This document shows positions 1 through 8,402 of a stretch of DNA of 64,000 nt, piece after piece (position 1 is the stretch's first letter; every line of letters starts with the position of its first letter). The notes below the pieces were generated by a model. The model made no database searches and was not told the origin of the DNA. It saw only the letters and a program-made list of their open reading frames with translations. Position numbers and translations under genes: made by a program. Source of the DNA: JABMQB01 sp964575025. Its GTDB lineage: Bacteria > Bacteroidota > Bacteroidia > Bacteroidales > Prolixibacteraceae. The DNA lies in NCBI GenBank assembly GCA_964575025.1, contig CAZNPV010000008.1, forward strand, positions 27,269 through 91,268, given 5' to 3'.

Positions 1-1301
1 CGGGGGGTTTCCCAAACCGTTTCGCCGTTTGCTGTATTCAGGGCCATCACTTTTGCCCCGCTGTTGGTGTCGAACTGAACAAACACTTTCCCGTTCCAGG
101 TAACCAGGGATGAGGAGTGTCCATAATGGTTGTCAGGCATTCCAAGGTTCCTCGCCCAGATCCGGTTTCCGTTCACATCAAAACAGATGATATCACCGGT
201 CGCGAAAATAGCAAAAACGTATTTCCCGTCTGTTGTAACGGTCGGAGCAGCCAACCCTGTATCATCCGATACCTTTGGTATTTGGGCTGGTGATCCGGGA
301 ATATTATCTGCCACTCCGGACCATAAAAACTCCCCGGTATTCTTATCCAAACAGTATACTACCCGGGCCTCCTCATCACCCCCTGAAAGGAAAACTTTAT
401 CTTCCCAGACAACGGGCGAATTGAATCCTGGTTTCGGTATCGCGGTCTTCCAGATAAGATTTGTTCCGTCAGCCCCGTTCCATTCTACAGGTACGTCAGA
501 AAGGGTACTGACTCCATTGCTCCAGGGACCCCGGAAACTGTTGTAATTACCATTCACCTTTGCAGGAGTTAAGATGCCTGCTACACCCTCTGAATCAGCT
601 TGTTCGGATTCATCCAGCCCTTCATCCGTTCCTTCCTGCAGAGCTTCTTCCTGGCTGGAACCTGGGTCCGGCGTACTAACTGTTTCTTCTCCGGTTACCC
701 TTTCCGGTTCTGTTTCCCCGGTATCCGGACCGGAAACCTCTTCTGCCACCTCTCGTGAGGCACTTATATCCACGACTTCAATCCCTTCCTCAGCAGGTTG
801 TTCATCCGGTGGTATGTTCGTCTCACCTATGGAATATTTATCCAGTTGGTTTACCGTAGCCAAGGAAACAAACAATGCTGAAACCAACACGGCAACCCCG
901 GTAAAAAGAATCCATTTCCGGGAAAGAATCCGGCTCGCTATTTCATTTTCCTGTGCCGTATCCGGTTCCTCAATTTTTGCTTTCAGAGAATAATAATACC
1001 GTAAAGCAACCGCACAAACAACTGCACCGAAAAGCAAAAGGTATGCTCCGGTTTTAACCTGCCACCTGCTGTTGAAGTAGGCTTTTCGCGCAAGAAGATC
1101 AAAACTCCGTATTTCCTCCTTTAATTCTTCGTTATTGGGTTCATCCTGCAGCCTTTCCACCAATGCTTCAATGGTTTTGCTCTCCAACGTTTCATTCTGT
1201 GCAAACTGATAATAGTTCAGCAGAAGAAGCAACGCCACCAATGCACAAAAGATTCCGGAGATGAGAATCACCTTTTTTGAAAGCTGAAGTTTATCGTTCA
1301 T
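1..1301 (-). CDS. PQQ-binding-like beta-propeller membrane protein (C-terminus beyond window)
   Basis: About 433 codons are visible; the reading frame runs off the left edge, so the stop is missing. The ATG at 1299-1301 is preceded by a purine-rich stretch (gtgaaagaaa). The N-terminus has a hydrophobic segment (about residues 10-28), a second one at about 82-100 and a third at about 130-148. An acidic, low-complexity Glu/Pro/Ser/Thr linker (about 155-240) follows. From about residue 250 come propeller-type repeats such as FRGPWSNG, VVYCLDKNTGEFLW and IICFDVNGNRIWARNLG, typical of the PQQ-like/BamB-like propeller superfamily. The propeller is probably outside the cytoplasmic membrane. It lies downstream of the iron-sulfur genes on the same strand with a 132-base gap, and resembles the propellers at 4454-5881 and 6103-7350. 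Whether PQQ is bound cannot be told from sequence; no cytochrome c motif is visible. Confidence 0.85.
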   Translation of the reverse strand, partial: MNDKLQLSKKVILISGIFCALVALLLLLNYYQFAQNETLESKTIEALVERLQDEPNNEELKEEIRSFDLLARKAYFNSRWQVKTGAYLLLFGAVVCAVALRYYYSLKAKIEEPDTAQENEIASRILSRKWILFTGVAVLVSALFVSLATVNQLDKYSIGETNIPPDEQPAEEGIEVVDISASREVAEEVSGPDTGETEPERVTGEETVSTPDPGSSQEEALQEGTDEGLDESEQADSEGVAGILTPAKVNGNYNSFRGPWSNGVSTLSDVPVEWNGADGTNLIWKTAIPKPGFNSPVVWEDKVFLSGGDEEARVVYCLDKNTGEFLWSGVADNIPGSPAQIPKVSDDTGLAAPTVTTDGKYVFAIFATGDIICFDVNGNRIWARNLGMPDNHYGHSSSLVTWNGKVFVQFDTNSGAKVMALNTANGETVWETP

Positions 1302-1433
1302 TGATATTTCTTTCACTTGTATAGAACTAATTTAAAACATTATGCAATTAAAAATAAGTAGCAGTGTCTTAACAGACTTCATCGGGCCCGTGGTACCTCG
1401 TTTCATCCATAGATTGTTATGATCTTTCATCCT

Positions 1434-2699
1434 TTACTTTTTATCGACAGGGCAATAATCCATACAGCGCCCGCAACTGAAGCATTCACCCCGGTTAGGG
1501 GTATAATCTTCCTTGCGACGATAAACCACCTGGTTCAACAGGGTTAATCCAATCACCAGACCGATAAATCCTCCCAGAATCCAGCTTCCCACATAAAATT
1601 CCTCTCTCTTTAATCTGGCTTCTTCCACCAGGGTATCCATTGTTTTTCCGGATTCCAGAAAGGTCTGAATATCTATATTTTCAGGATCATCTTTTAACTC
1701 AGGATGTTCAATCAGCAATTCAGCCAGGTATACATCGGGATGAGCCCTTGACAGCCATACATGGGCTTCCGAACCGATAAATCCACCGGCAGCTATCCAT
1801 AACGGGAGCAAAGCAGCATACAGCATAAAATTTCTGACTCCCGCACGGGATGAGGTTGTTGCTTTTTCATCGGTAGGAACATCAATCGCATCAAAAGGAC
1901 ACGAGGTAGTACATAACTTGCAACGGATGCATCGGGAGGGAGTTATGGATAAATGCCATTTAGAAAATCTTGAGAACAAGTTTAACAGTACGGCATAAGG
2001 ACAGATAAACCGGCAATAGGGACGTGCAACAAACATTCCCATCAATAAGAAACTTACTCCCAGGACAATCATATGAAACGGGGCATCCATTCTGAAGATA
2101 CCGATAAACGGATCATAACGGCAAATAATAAATTCGGTTCCGGTAGCTGCATAAAGAACAGCAAGCCCCAGATAGATAGCAGGAAAGATCCCCAGGATCT
2201 TCCGCAGCCAGCGTGGCAGCGAAATGGGTTTAAGGATAACGAGGTCCTGAATGGCCCCCAACGGACAGGCACCTGCACAAAATGTTCTTCCAAAGAATAA
2301 AGTGAAAATCAGAGGCATCAGGAAAAACAACAAAGCAGTGACGGAAACAGCATAGGTTGAATCAAAAAATGAAAGGGTGACATTCTGCACCGCCCCTACC
2401 GAACAGATACAGCCGTTACGGTAAAAACCAAAATAGAGCATGGTAAAAACCGACAACCATAAAATTCCCTGCCGGGAACGTTTCTTCAGGGCCATATAAG
2501 AAACCATGGAAAGAACGACCAGCAAGACAAGTACATCTAAATACTCCATCGCCTGAGCGCGTGGCTCCGGTGTTACCGGATCGGGTTGGACATAGCCGCT
2601 TTCGAATTCCGGTTTGGGGAATCGTTGCTGCTGCCCCGACACAGATACACAAAACAGCAACAGGATAAAAGCCACGAACAGGTGTATTTTTGGTATCAA
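1434..2699 (-). CDS. NapH/MauN-like membrane-bound polyferredoxin
   Basis: This 421-residue protein starts with a signal-like segment. The start is TTG (2697-2699): no in-frame ATG lies upstream before a stop, and the signal-like segment begins right there. Several membrane segments follow (about 50-70, 105-135, 170-190, 205-225, 290-310, 370-390). Cysteine motifs include CAGACPLGA and CRFICPYA between membrane helices (the CxxxCP signature of NapH/NosR/RdxA-type proteins), CIRCKLCTTSCPFDAI near the middle (a 4Fe-4S ferredoxin motif), and CFSCGRCMDYCP at the extreme C-terminus (a second, shortened cluster site). In the NapH family such proteins pass electrons between quinol and periplasmic partners. 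It lies 33 bases downstream of the NapG-like gene, which supports a shared complex. Its donor and acceptor are unknown. Confidence 0.85.
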   Translation of the reverse strand: MIPKIHLFVAFILLLFCVSVSGQQQRFPKPEFESGYVQPDPVTPEPRAQAMEYLDVLVLLVVLSMVSYMALKKRSRQGILWLSVFTMLYFGFYRNGCICSVGAVQNVTLSFFDSTYAVSVTALLFFLMPLIFTLFFGRTFCAGACPLGAIQDLVILKPISLPRWLRKILGIFPAIYLGLAVLYAATGTEFIICRYDPFIGIFRMDAPFHMIVLGVSFLLMGMFVARPYCRFICPYAVLLNLFSRFSKWHLSITPSRCIRCKLCTTSCPFDAIDVPTDEKATTSSRAGVRNFMLYAALLPLWIAAGGFIGSEAHVWLSRAHPDVYLAELLIEHPELKDDPENIDIQTFLESGKTMDTLVEEARLKREEFYVGSWILGGFIGLVIGLTLLNQVVYRRKEDYTPNRGECFSCGRCMDYCPVDKK

Positions 2700-2732
2700 A
2701 GTTTTAAGTTTTATGCTTGTTTCATTAAATGT

Positions 2733-3299
2733 CTATGCTATATTGGTCCAGCTTCCCTTCACCTTATAAGCATTCTCAGCTTTGACGCGTTTAATCGCAT
2801 CAGAAGGACAAACCCGTGCAATGGAACACTCATTGCAATTGAGGCATATATGGTGCATGATCTGCAGGTGGAGAGATCCGTTTCCGAAAGCCGTACATCC
2901 TTCCACACATTTGCCGCATCCGATACATAAATCTTCGTGAATAATATACTCAAAATAGGGTTCCTCAATAAACTTTCGTTCGATCGCAGCAGCCGGGCAA
3001 AGCTGATTTTCGGCTGCTGTTGAAAGTTCATTGGCATCGGGCTTAAAGTATCCTCCGCACAGATCACAATACCCGCATAAATCAAAAGCATGAATGCATT
3101 TCACTGCCGAAGGATTCAGCATACACTCGGTGGCACAACGCCCGCACTGTGTACACTCAAAAGGATCGATCTGCCATACCCATTCGTCGGTTGTTGAGCG
3201 ACCAAGGGCCAACCCTGCCAGTCCACCGACAGCCATTCCCATGACCATGCGCGTCCCGCTCTGAATAAATTCTCTCCTTGTTTTAGCTTTTTCTTCCAT
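2733..3299 (-). CDS. Tat-exported NapG/MauM-like ferredoxin with multiple 4Fe-4S clusters
   Basis: I chose the ATG at 3297-3299 (188 residues) because it puts a twin-arginine signal (KTRREFIQSG followed by a hydrophobic stretch) at the N-terminus and has a gagagaag sequence upstream; the longer frame to 3377 would bury the signal. Four cysteine groups are visible: CTQCGRCATEC, CGYCDLC with later cysteines, CIGCGKCVEGC, and CLNCNECSIARVCP. That is the arrangement of NapG/MauM ferredoxins that receive electrons from a NapH-type membrane partner, here the next gene. It overlaps the upstream small Cys-rich gene by 17 bases, so the two are probably translationally coupled. A periplasmic location is inferred from the Tat signal. 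Confidence 0.85.
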   Translation of the reverse strand: MEEKAKTRREFIQSGTRMVMGMAVGGLAGLALGRSTTDEWVWQIDPFECTQCGRCATECMLNPSAVKCIHAFDLCGYCDLCGGYFKPDANELSTAAENQLCPAAAIERKFIEEPYFEYIIHEDLCIGCGKCVEGCTAFGNGSLHLQIMHHICLNCNECSIARVCPSDAIKRVKAENAYKVKGSWTNIA

Positions 3300-3489
3300 C
3301 TTCTCTCGCTCTTTTTGCCTTTTGAAGGGTACACGTTGAAAAGCGCTCACATCCGGAGCAGAGTGAATCCCCTTCACATTCTGAAACCCCGGTAATGCGC
3401 CTGTTTAGGGTTAAGTAACCGGTAAAAACACCAATACTGCATAGTATTAGCCACCTTCCACTGTTTCTTATAAATTCCTTTCGTTTCAT
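3283..3489 (-). CDS. Small Cys-rich protein with Tat/signal-anchor-like N-terminus
   Basis: This 68-residue protein has an N-terminal basic stretch (MKRKEFIRNSGRW), a hydrophobic segment (about 13-28), then a compact cysteine cluster CEGDSLCSGCERFSTC (C-x5-C-x2-C-x5-C). It is tied into the operon: its start overlaps the stop of the NHL gene by four bases and its end overlaps the NapG-like gene by 17 bases. The cysteine spacing could hold an iron-sulfur cluster or metal, but I do not recognise a named family. Its position between a propeller and the ferredoxins suggests a small electron-transfer or maturation subunit; that is inference. Confidence 0.75.
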   Translation of the reverse strand: MKRKEFIRNSGRWLILCSIGVFTGYLTLNRRITGVSECEGDSLCSGCERFSTCTLQKAKRAREDGRKS

Positions 3490-4451
3490 TCTATGGGTTT
3501 AAACAAACGGATCATCTTTCGGTCAAAATCCAGGGCATAAATATTTCCTTTCTCATCAGCCGTTACCTCAGGAGCCTGCCCGTCTTCCTTAAACTTATCA
3601 GGAGGAGCCACAACACATTTAAATTCTCCGGATGGTTTATATATTTTTATACGTACCAGTCCTTTTTCGCTGGTAACAAAGGAACCATCGGGAAGGAAGG
3701 TAAAATGCGCGGGATTACAGCATCCACCGAAAGCTTCAATACCCACAATTTTTTTTTGCTGCCAGTACTCCCGTAATTTACCCTCAGGGGTATAATGCTC
3801 AAGGGCATGCAAACCGGTATTCGCCACCCATAAATCCCCGTATTTATTAAAGGCCAGATCAAAATACCTGCTCGGAATGATAAATCCGTACAGGGCTTCA
3901 TCTTCATGTTTTCCGTCAAACTCGCTGATCTTTTTTCCATCCAATGTAAACCGGCATATTCTTCTTCTTCCGGCATCTGCAACAAAAAGTTCATCCTCCC
4001 ATATTCCCAGCGATGTGATTACCGATTTCTCACCCAGCGTATCCCATTTGCTGATCCGTTCTCCGTTTTTGTTGTAGGAAGCAATATAATTTATAAATGC
4101 GATAAATATCCGGGTTGAATCCAGGGTTATGCATGTGGGGGTATCACCCAAGGATTGTTCAAAAACTAAAGAACCATTCTCTGTGATTACCTGTAAATAC
4201 TGGTCTCCCAACACATACAAATTCCCTTTTTCATAGGCGATTCCATAGGGTTCAGAAAAGTTCAGCCGGATGTTTTTGGTTTCTTTGTATTGAATCAGTG
4301 AAGGATCCACCTGTTTATACTCATCGATATTGTAGTCAAAGGGATTTACAGGCAGCTTTTCCGGTCGGATTGAGATAAAATCAACCACCACCACAACCAC
4401 TATGATTACAGCCAGGGTTATTAGAAAAAGTATGATTCCTTTATTCTTCAT
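3486..4451 (-). CDS. NHL-repeat beta-propeller protein, membrane-anchored
   Basis: The ATG at 4449-4451 is preferred (321 residues). A TTG 24 bases upstream is in frame but overlaps the preceding gene. An N-terminal hydrophobic segment (about residues 3-24, rich in Val and Ile) looks like an uncleaved anchor. The rest consists of about six repeats of NHL type, for example LYVLGDQYLQVI, LFVADAGRRRICRF, LWVANTGLHALEHY and IYALDFDRKMIRLF. NHL propellers usually form binding surfaces or enzymes; no catalytic residues could be assigned. It starts two bases after the stop of the PQQ-like gene at 4454-5881 and overlaps the Cys-rich gene downstream, so it belongs to the same transcript. Confidence 0.8.
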   Translation of the reverse strand: MKNKGIILFLITLAVIIVVVVVVDFISIRPEKLPVNPFDYNIDEYKQVDPSLIQYKETKNIRLNFSEPYGIAYEKGNLYVLGDQYLQVITENGSLVFEQSLGDTPTCITLDSTRIFIAFINYIASYNKNGERISKWDTLGEKSVITSLGIWEDELFVADAGRRRICRFTLDGKKISEFDGKHEDEALYGFIIPSRYFDLAFNKYGDLWVANTGLHALEHYTPEGKLREYWQQKKIVGIEAFGGCCNPAHFTFLPDGSFVTSEKGLVRIKIYKPSGEFKCVVAPPDKFKEDGQAPEVTADEKGNIYALDFDRKMIRLFKPIE

Positions 4452-4453
4452 AA

Positions 4454-5881
4454 TTATAACCGCATATCGATACAAACCATTGTTTTTGAATCACGCAACA
4501 CCAGGTAACCGTCAGCGAGAGCAAACGGAGCCCAGGCATCGTGAGCATCTTCAATCACTTTAACCTGTTCGAGTTGAATATATCGCTCTGTACTGGGACG
4601 AAGAATTGTAAGTACTGCCTGGTCATCCAGGATAAAGAACTTATTATCCGCAAAAAAATAAGGACCTAAGCCAAAACGTTTTTCTTTACCGCTTGACCAG
4701 ACAATTTTTTTTGTATCGTCAGGATGGACGCATACAAACTGGTTACGTAGCGCTCCTCCATCCTTGGGAAGAATACCAAACAGGTGATCCTGGTAATACA
4801 CCGGGGTTTGCTGTTCACAGGCCAGGCCTTCCCTCGGGGCATATTCTGCCAAAACGGTTGTACGGAATACTCCGTTCTGTTCAGAAAGCTGGACAACCAT
4901 GGAACCGGCGCCGTATCCTGCTGTCAGAAATATTTTACCGTTGGGCAGGCACACCGGAGACGGCGCAATCACCGAATGGTTCCATGCTGGTTCTTCCCAA
5001 AGAACGGTACCGGCATCCGGCCCCTCTGCGGCTATTCCTACAAGAGCTCCTATGGCGCTGTAAACATACATCTTTCGTCCCCCAAAGGTAAATGGAACAA
5101 TCGATGAGTGCGACATTTTCCAGCCTTTCGGATTGGGAGTCTCCCAAAGAGTCTCCCCTGTTTGGCAATTTACAGCAATCATCAGTGCAGTTCCTCCGGT
5201 AGCAAGAATGGCGTTCCCCTCATCAATGAGGGGACACTGCCCTGTATACCACATGGGGATCTCCGCATTGTATTTTTTTTCTATATCTATCCCCCAAAGA
5301 AAATTGCCTGTTTCCCTTTCCACGCACATGGTATGGCACCGGGGCCCGATGGTCACGATATGCGCCTCGGTGACTGCCGGTATGGTTCGGGACATCCCAT
5401 GATTGCGCTTCACGGCTACACGATACCACCGTCGCCATATCTCTTCGCCACTAACCAGGGAATGACACCGCAGAACATCTGCACGTAACTGTTCATCATA
5501 ATCAAGCAGATAGACCAATCCTTTATAGATGGCTGCACCGGAATGACCTTCGCCCAGTTCAAGAGACCATACAATTTCCGGGCCTTCGGGACCAAATTTT
5601 TCCTTTAATCGAACCGGGGATTTTGAAATATTATCCAGATTCTCTCCGCGAAACCGGGGCCAGGTTTCATTCAGTTCTTGATATTCGTCTGTAAACCGTT
5701 CGAAACTCTCCCCTATGGCAATATTCTCCTCAACAGCAACTCCTTCCGTCCGGTTATCAGCTCCCGGAAGGCTTTTTTCAAAATTTTTCGTGGGATTTGC
5801 CCCAAGCCACCAGGCAAATACAACCACTCCCACTGCGGCTATGCCTATAACGACCCAATTCTGAATTACCCTCACACCCAT
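4454..5881 (-). CDS. PQQ-binding-like beta-propeller protein, membrane-anchored
   Basis: A 475-residue protein with one N-terminal membrane segment (about 9-27), a linker, and a propeller beginning near residue 75 with TWPRFRGENLDNIS. Repeats include YLLDYDEQLRADVLRCHS, MIAVNCQTGETLWE and VCVHPDDTKKIVW. The WPxFRGxxxD entry motif and TGETLWE repeats are shared with planctomycete/Bacteroidota outer propellers annotated as PQQ-like. It is the first gene of the tight run PQQ-like - NHL - Cys-rich - NapG-like - NapH-like. A role as substrate-facing subunit of that electron-transfer set is inferred from order only. It has close relatives at 1-1301 and 6103-7350 in the same region. Confidence 0.85.
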   Translation of the reverse strand: MGVRVIQNWVVIGIAAVGVVVFAWWLGANPTKNFEKSLPGADNRTEGVAVEENIAIGESFERFTDEYQELNETWPRFRGENLDNISKSPVRLKEKFGPEGPEIVWSLELGEGHSGAAIYKGLVYLLDYDEQLRADVLRCHSLVSGEEIWRRWYRVAVKRNHGMSRTIPAVTEAHIVTIGPRCHTMCVERETGNFLWGIDIEKKYNAEIPMWYTGQCPLIDEGNAILATGGTALMIAVNCQTGETLWETPNPKGWKMSHSSIVPFTFGGRKMYVYSAIGALVGIAAEGPDAGTVLWEEPAWNHSVIAPSPVCLPNGKIFLTAGYGAGSMVVQLSEQNGVFRTTVLAEYAPREGLACEQQTPVYYQDHLFGILPKDGGALRNQFVCVHPDDTKKIVWSSGKEKRFGLGPYFFADNKFFILDDQAVLTILRPSTERYIQLEQVKVIEDAHDAWAPFALADGYLVLRDSKTMVCIDMRL

Positions 5882-6102
5882 GAATCCTCCTTATCCTTAA
5901 AACCACCCCTGAGATCGGGGACCAAAGTCCTCTTCAGTATTTACCGGGTACAATATACTTTTTTAAATTAAAACTCCGGACCTTCTATGCCTGACAGAAA
6001 TGAACCCGGCTTTTTTACAGGATATCGTATTCCTTTACAATTCAGATGATAAAAATAAGGATTTTTATCTTTGCTTTGTTAACACGATCTGAACGGTTCA
6101 AT

Positions 6103-7350
6103 TTATAATGCTTTTACATTATACACCATTAATACTTCGCCGTGTCTCAAATACAGTTTACCCCCGGCTATATACGGATGGGCCCAGTGCGGGCCGCTTC
6201 CTTTGGTGATCCTGAACTGGCTAACCACCTCAAACCCATCGGGATCGGGTTTTATGAGTCCTACATTTCCGCGTTCGTTGTATGCATATAACATTTCGTC
6301 AGCCATCACAACCGATCCTTTTGAATCCCAGTCTGCAACAAATTTTATATCTCCGGTATCCCAGTTCATGCAGACCCAACGGCCCTGGCTGTTGCTGTAC
6401 CAGTTTGAACCATAGATGTGCCCGTTATAAAGCACCAACCCACCGTGGTGGTTATCCAGGGTATGGTCAACATATTTTTCTGAAACCGACAATCCCAGAG
6501 AATCCATCTTCAACATCACTGCATCGTAATTATATCCCATGGAAATAAAAATCTCATCATCCTTAAAAAGGGGTGTATTGATCCATATTAATCCGTTATC
6601 CTGAAACCGCCATTTTTCGGGATCAAAATAGGTATAATGCCAGGCAATGTCCCCTGTTTCAGGGAAAAGAGCTATAATATCGATACCGGTAACTGCCAGG
6701 ATATACCTGTAATTATTATAGCGATAAATGGTTGGAGAAACATACCCCCTGGCTCCTCCCAGCGATTTGCTCTGCCAAACCGGTTCACCTGAAAATTTAT
6801 TAAAGGCAACAACACTTGTTTTATCCCCTCCGGGGGTACAGATCACCATGTCATCCACAATCAATGGCGTTTCGGAATTTCCCCACATGTGGTATTCACA
6901 TTCATAGTCTTTATCCACCTCCACAGCCCAGATTTCCTTCCCTGTTTCCTTGTTAAAGCATACGAGTCTTCCGGTACCACTTTGCACATACAAACGGGTT
7001 CCCTCAAGGGTCGGTGAACTTCTTGTATCCGGGTAGGACTGCGTCCATGAACGCCCGTAAGGAACCTGCCATTCAATCTCCCCATCAGAACTTAATTTTG
7101 TAAGATAATCGAGGGTGTCGATCATACCGGTAACATAAATGGCATCACCGGTAGCTATCGGCGAGGACCATCCCCTGCCGAGATCGTTTGCTTCAAACAA
7201 AAGTTCAGGGCCTTCCTCAGGCCACTCCTTTAACAGCCCCGTATCGGGGAAATGGCCGTCCCGGTCAGGCCCCCGCCACTGAGTAACCTGGGCTGAAAGA
7301 GAAATTGAAATGAAAAAGAAAAAACATAAAATAACATTTGCTCGTCTCAT
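6103..7350 (-). CDS. Secreted PQQ-binding-like beta-propeller protein
   Basis: 415 residues starting with a cleavable signal peptide (MRRANVILCFFFFISISLSAQ). The mature protein opens with TQWRGPDRDGHFPDTGLL, the WRGPxRDG motif common to this propeller family, followed by GWSSPIATGDAIYVTG and repeats such as RLVCFNKETGKEIWAV, VVAFNKFSGEPVWQS and WVCMNWDTGDIKF. There is no membrane anchor beyond the signal peptide, so a periplasmic location is expected. It lies upstream of the iron-sulfur/propeller run on the same strand but is separated by about 220 bases, so it may have its own promoter. A divergent gene (rex) starts 290 bases away. Substrate and cofactor are unknown. Confidence 0.85.
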   Translation of the reverse strand: MRRANVILCFFFFISISLSAQVTQWRGPDRDGHFPDTGLLKEWPEEGPELLFEANDLGRGWSSPIATGDAIYVTGMIDTLDYLTKLSSDGEIEWQVPYGRSWTQSYPDTRSSPTLEGTRLYVQSGTGRLVCFNKETGKEIWAVEVDKDYECEYHMWGNSETPLIVDDMVICTPGGDKTSVVAFNKFSGEPVWQSKSLGGARGYVSPTIYRYNNYRYILAVTGIDIIALFPETGDIAWHYTYFDPEKWRFQDNGLIWINTPLFKDDEIFISMGYNYDAVMLKMDSLGLSVSEKYVDHTLDNHHGGLVLYNGHIYGSNWYSNSQGRWVCMNWDTGDIKFVADWDSKGSVVMADEMLYAYNERGNVGLIKPDPDGFEVVSQFRITKGSGPHWAHPYIAGGKLYLRHGEVLMVYNVKAL

Positions 7351-7639
7351 CTGTATATAATTTTTAAATACCCAATTTTCCCGGTAAAAATAATAGTCTT
7401 ATTTTATTAACAGGGATGATGAATCCAATTATTTTCCAATTTATTATTTTCCAGCCATTTAAATACAGCCTTGTATTGGCACATAGAATGAGTGACAAAA
7501 AAAATCAGAGATTTTATTCTCTATTCATTTCAATTGTTATATTTAAGTGGTAAAGGACCAATAAACGAACAGAAGTAAAATTTACACACAGCGTAATGTT
7601 TTAGGGCGCATACCTTAAAGAATAAACAATTTTATTAAG

Positions 7640-8305
7640 ATGACACAAAATCCAGGAACTAAAAAACAGGCTCCGGAACCAACCATCCGGAGGCTTCCCG
7701 TTTATTTGCATTATCTGACAAAAACAAGGGAAGAAGGGGTTATGAATATTTCTGCACCTGCGATAGCCAGGGAACTGAACGTTGACTCCACACAGGTTGT
7801 TAAAGACCTGGCGTACACCGGAATTAAGGGGCGCCCCAAAATTGGGTATAACATTTATGAACTCATCCATTTTATTGAAGAATACCTGGGATTTAATAAA
7901 ATAAACAAAGCCTTTCTTGTAGGAGCCGGAAACCTGGGCTCTGCACTTATGGCATACCAGGCAGGGCAAACGCTGGGGTTAAAGATCCTTGCGGCTTTTG
8001 ATGTATCACCGGATAAAATCGGAACAAAAATAGGGCAGGTAAATATACTGGATATGAGCAACTTCGTTGAAATGGTGAAACGACTGGGTGTAACGATTGG
8101 CATTCTTACCACCCCTGAAGATGTAACTCAGGATGTTGCCGATACAATGATTGAAGCCGGGATTAAAGCAATATGGAACCTCACGCCTGCCTATTTGAAA
8201 CTTCCTGATAACATTGTGGTTCAAAATACTTCCATGTATTCGAATGTGGCTGTTCTCTTGAAAAAACTGGAAAATTCAGAAAATATGCTTACGGTCCCGT
8301 TATAA
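7640..8305 (+). CDS. rex: Redox-sensing transcriptional repressor Rex
   Basis: 221 residues, the normal length for Rex. The N-terminal winged helix (about 15-80) contains RRLPVYLHYLTKT and ISAPAIARELNVDSTQVVKDL, and is followed by the Rossmann domain with GAGNLGSAL near residue 95 and the strand ending AAFDVSPDKIG. Rex binds NADH/NAD and derepresses fermentation and anaerobic electron-transfer genes when NADH rises. It stands alone, divergent from the PQQ-like gene. I looked for a Rex operator (TTGTGAA-type palindrome) in the 290-base gap and found none that was convincing. Confidence 0.93.
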   Translation: MTQNPGTKKQAPEPTIRRLPVYLHYLTKTREEGVMNISAPAIARELNVDSTQVVKDLAYTGIKGRPKIGYNIYELIHFIEEYLGFNKINKAFLVGAGNLGSALMAYQAGQTLGLKILAAFDVSPDKIGTKIGQVNILDMSNFVEMVKRLGVTIGILTTPEDVTQDVADTMIEAGIKAIWNLTPAYLKLPDNIVVQNTSMYSNVAVLLKKLENSENMLTVPL

Positions 8306-8325
8306 TACATTAATGAATAAAGAAT

Positions 8326-8367
8326 CGAGTTTCGAGTTTCGAGGTTCGAGTTTCGAGGTTCGAGTTT
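8326..8367. repeat. Heptanucleotide tandem repeat (CGAGTTT / CGAGGTT)
   Basis: Six consecutive 7-base units, cgag followed by ttt or gtt, lie between the convergent ends of rex and the thymidylate-synthase-like gene. Units three and five carry the G variant. No coding role; similar in style to the hexanucleotide array at 47254-47335. Confidence 0.9.
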
Positions 8368-8402
8368 ATCGGAAAACCTCAACCTCAGGTTCATTCTGAA
8401 TA

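Noticed and set aside
130..993. Two plus-strand open frames of about 138 codons
   Set aside because: They are antisense to the PQQ-like propeller gene, which has a clear protein signature; the plus-strand translations are Ser/Pro-rich and resemble nothing.
7351..7639. Possible Rex operator between the PQQ-like gene and rex
   Set aside because: No palindrome close to TTGTGAA-N4-TTCACAA could be found by eye.
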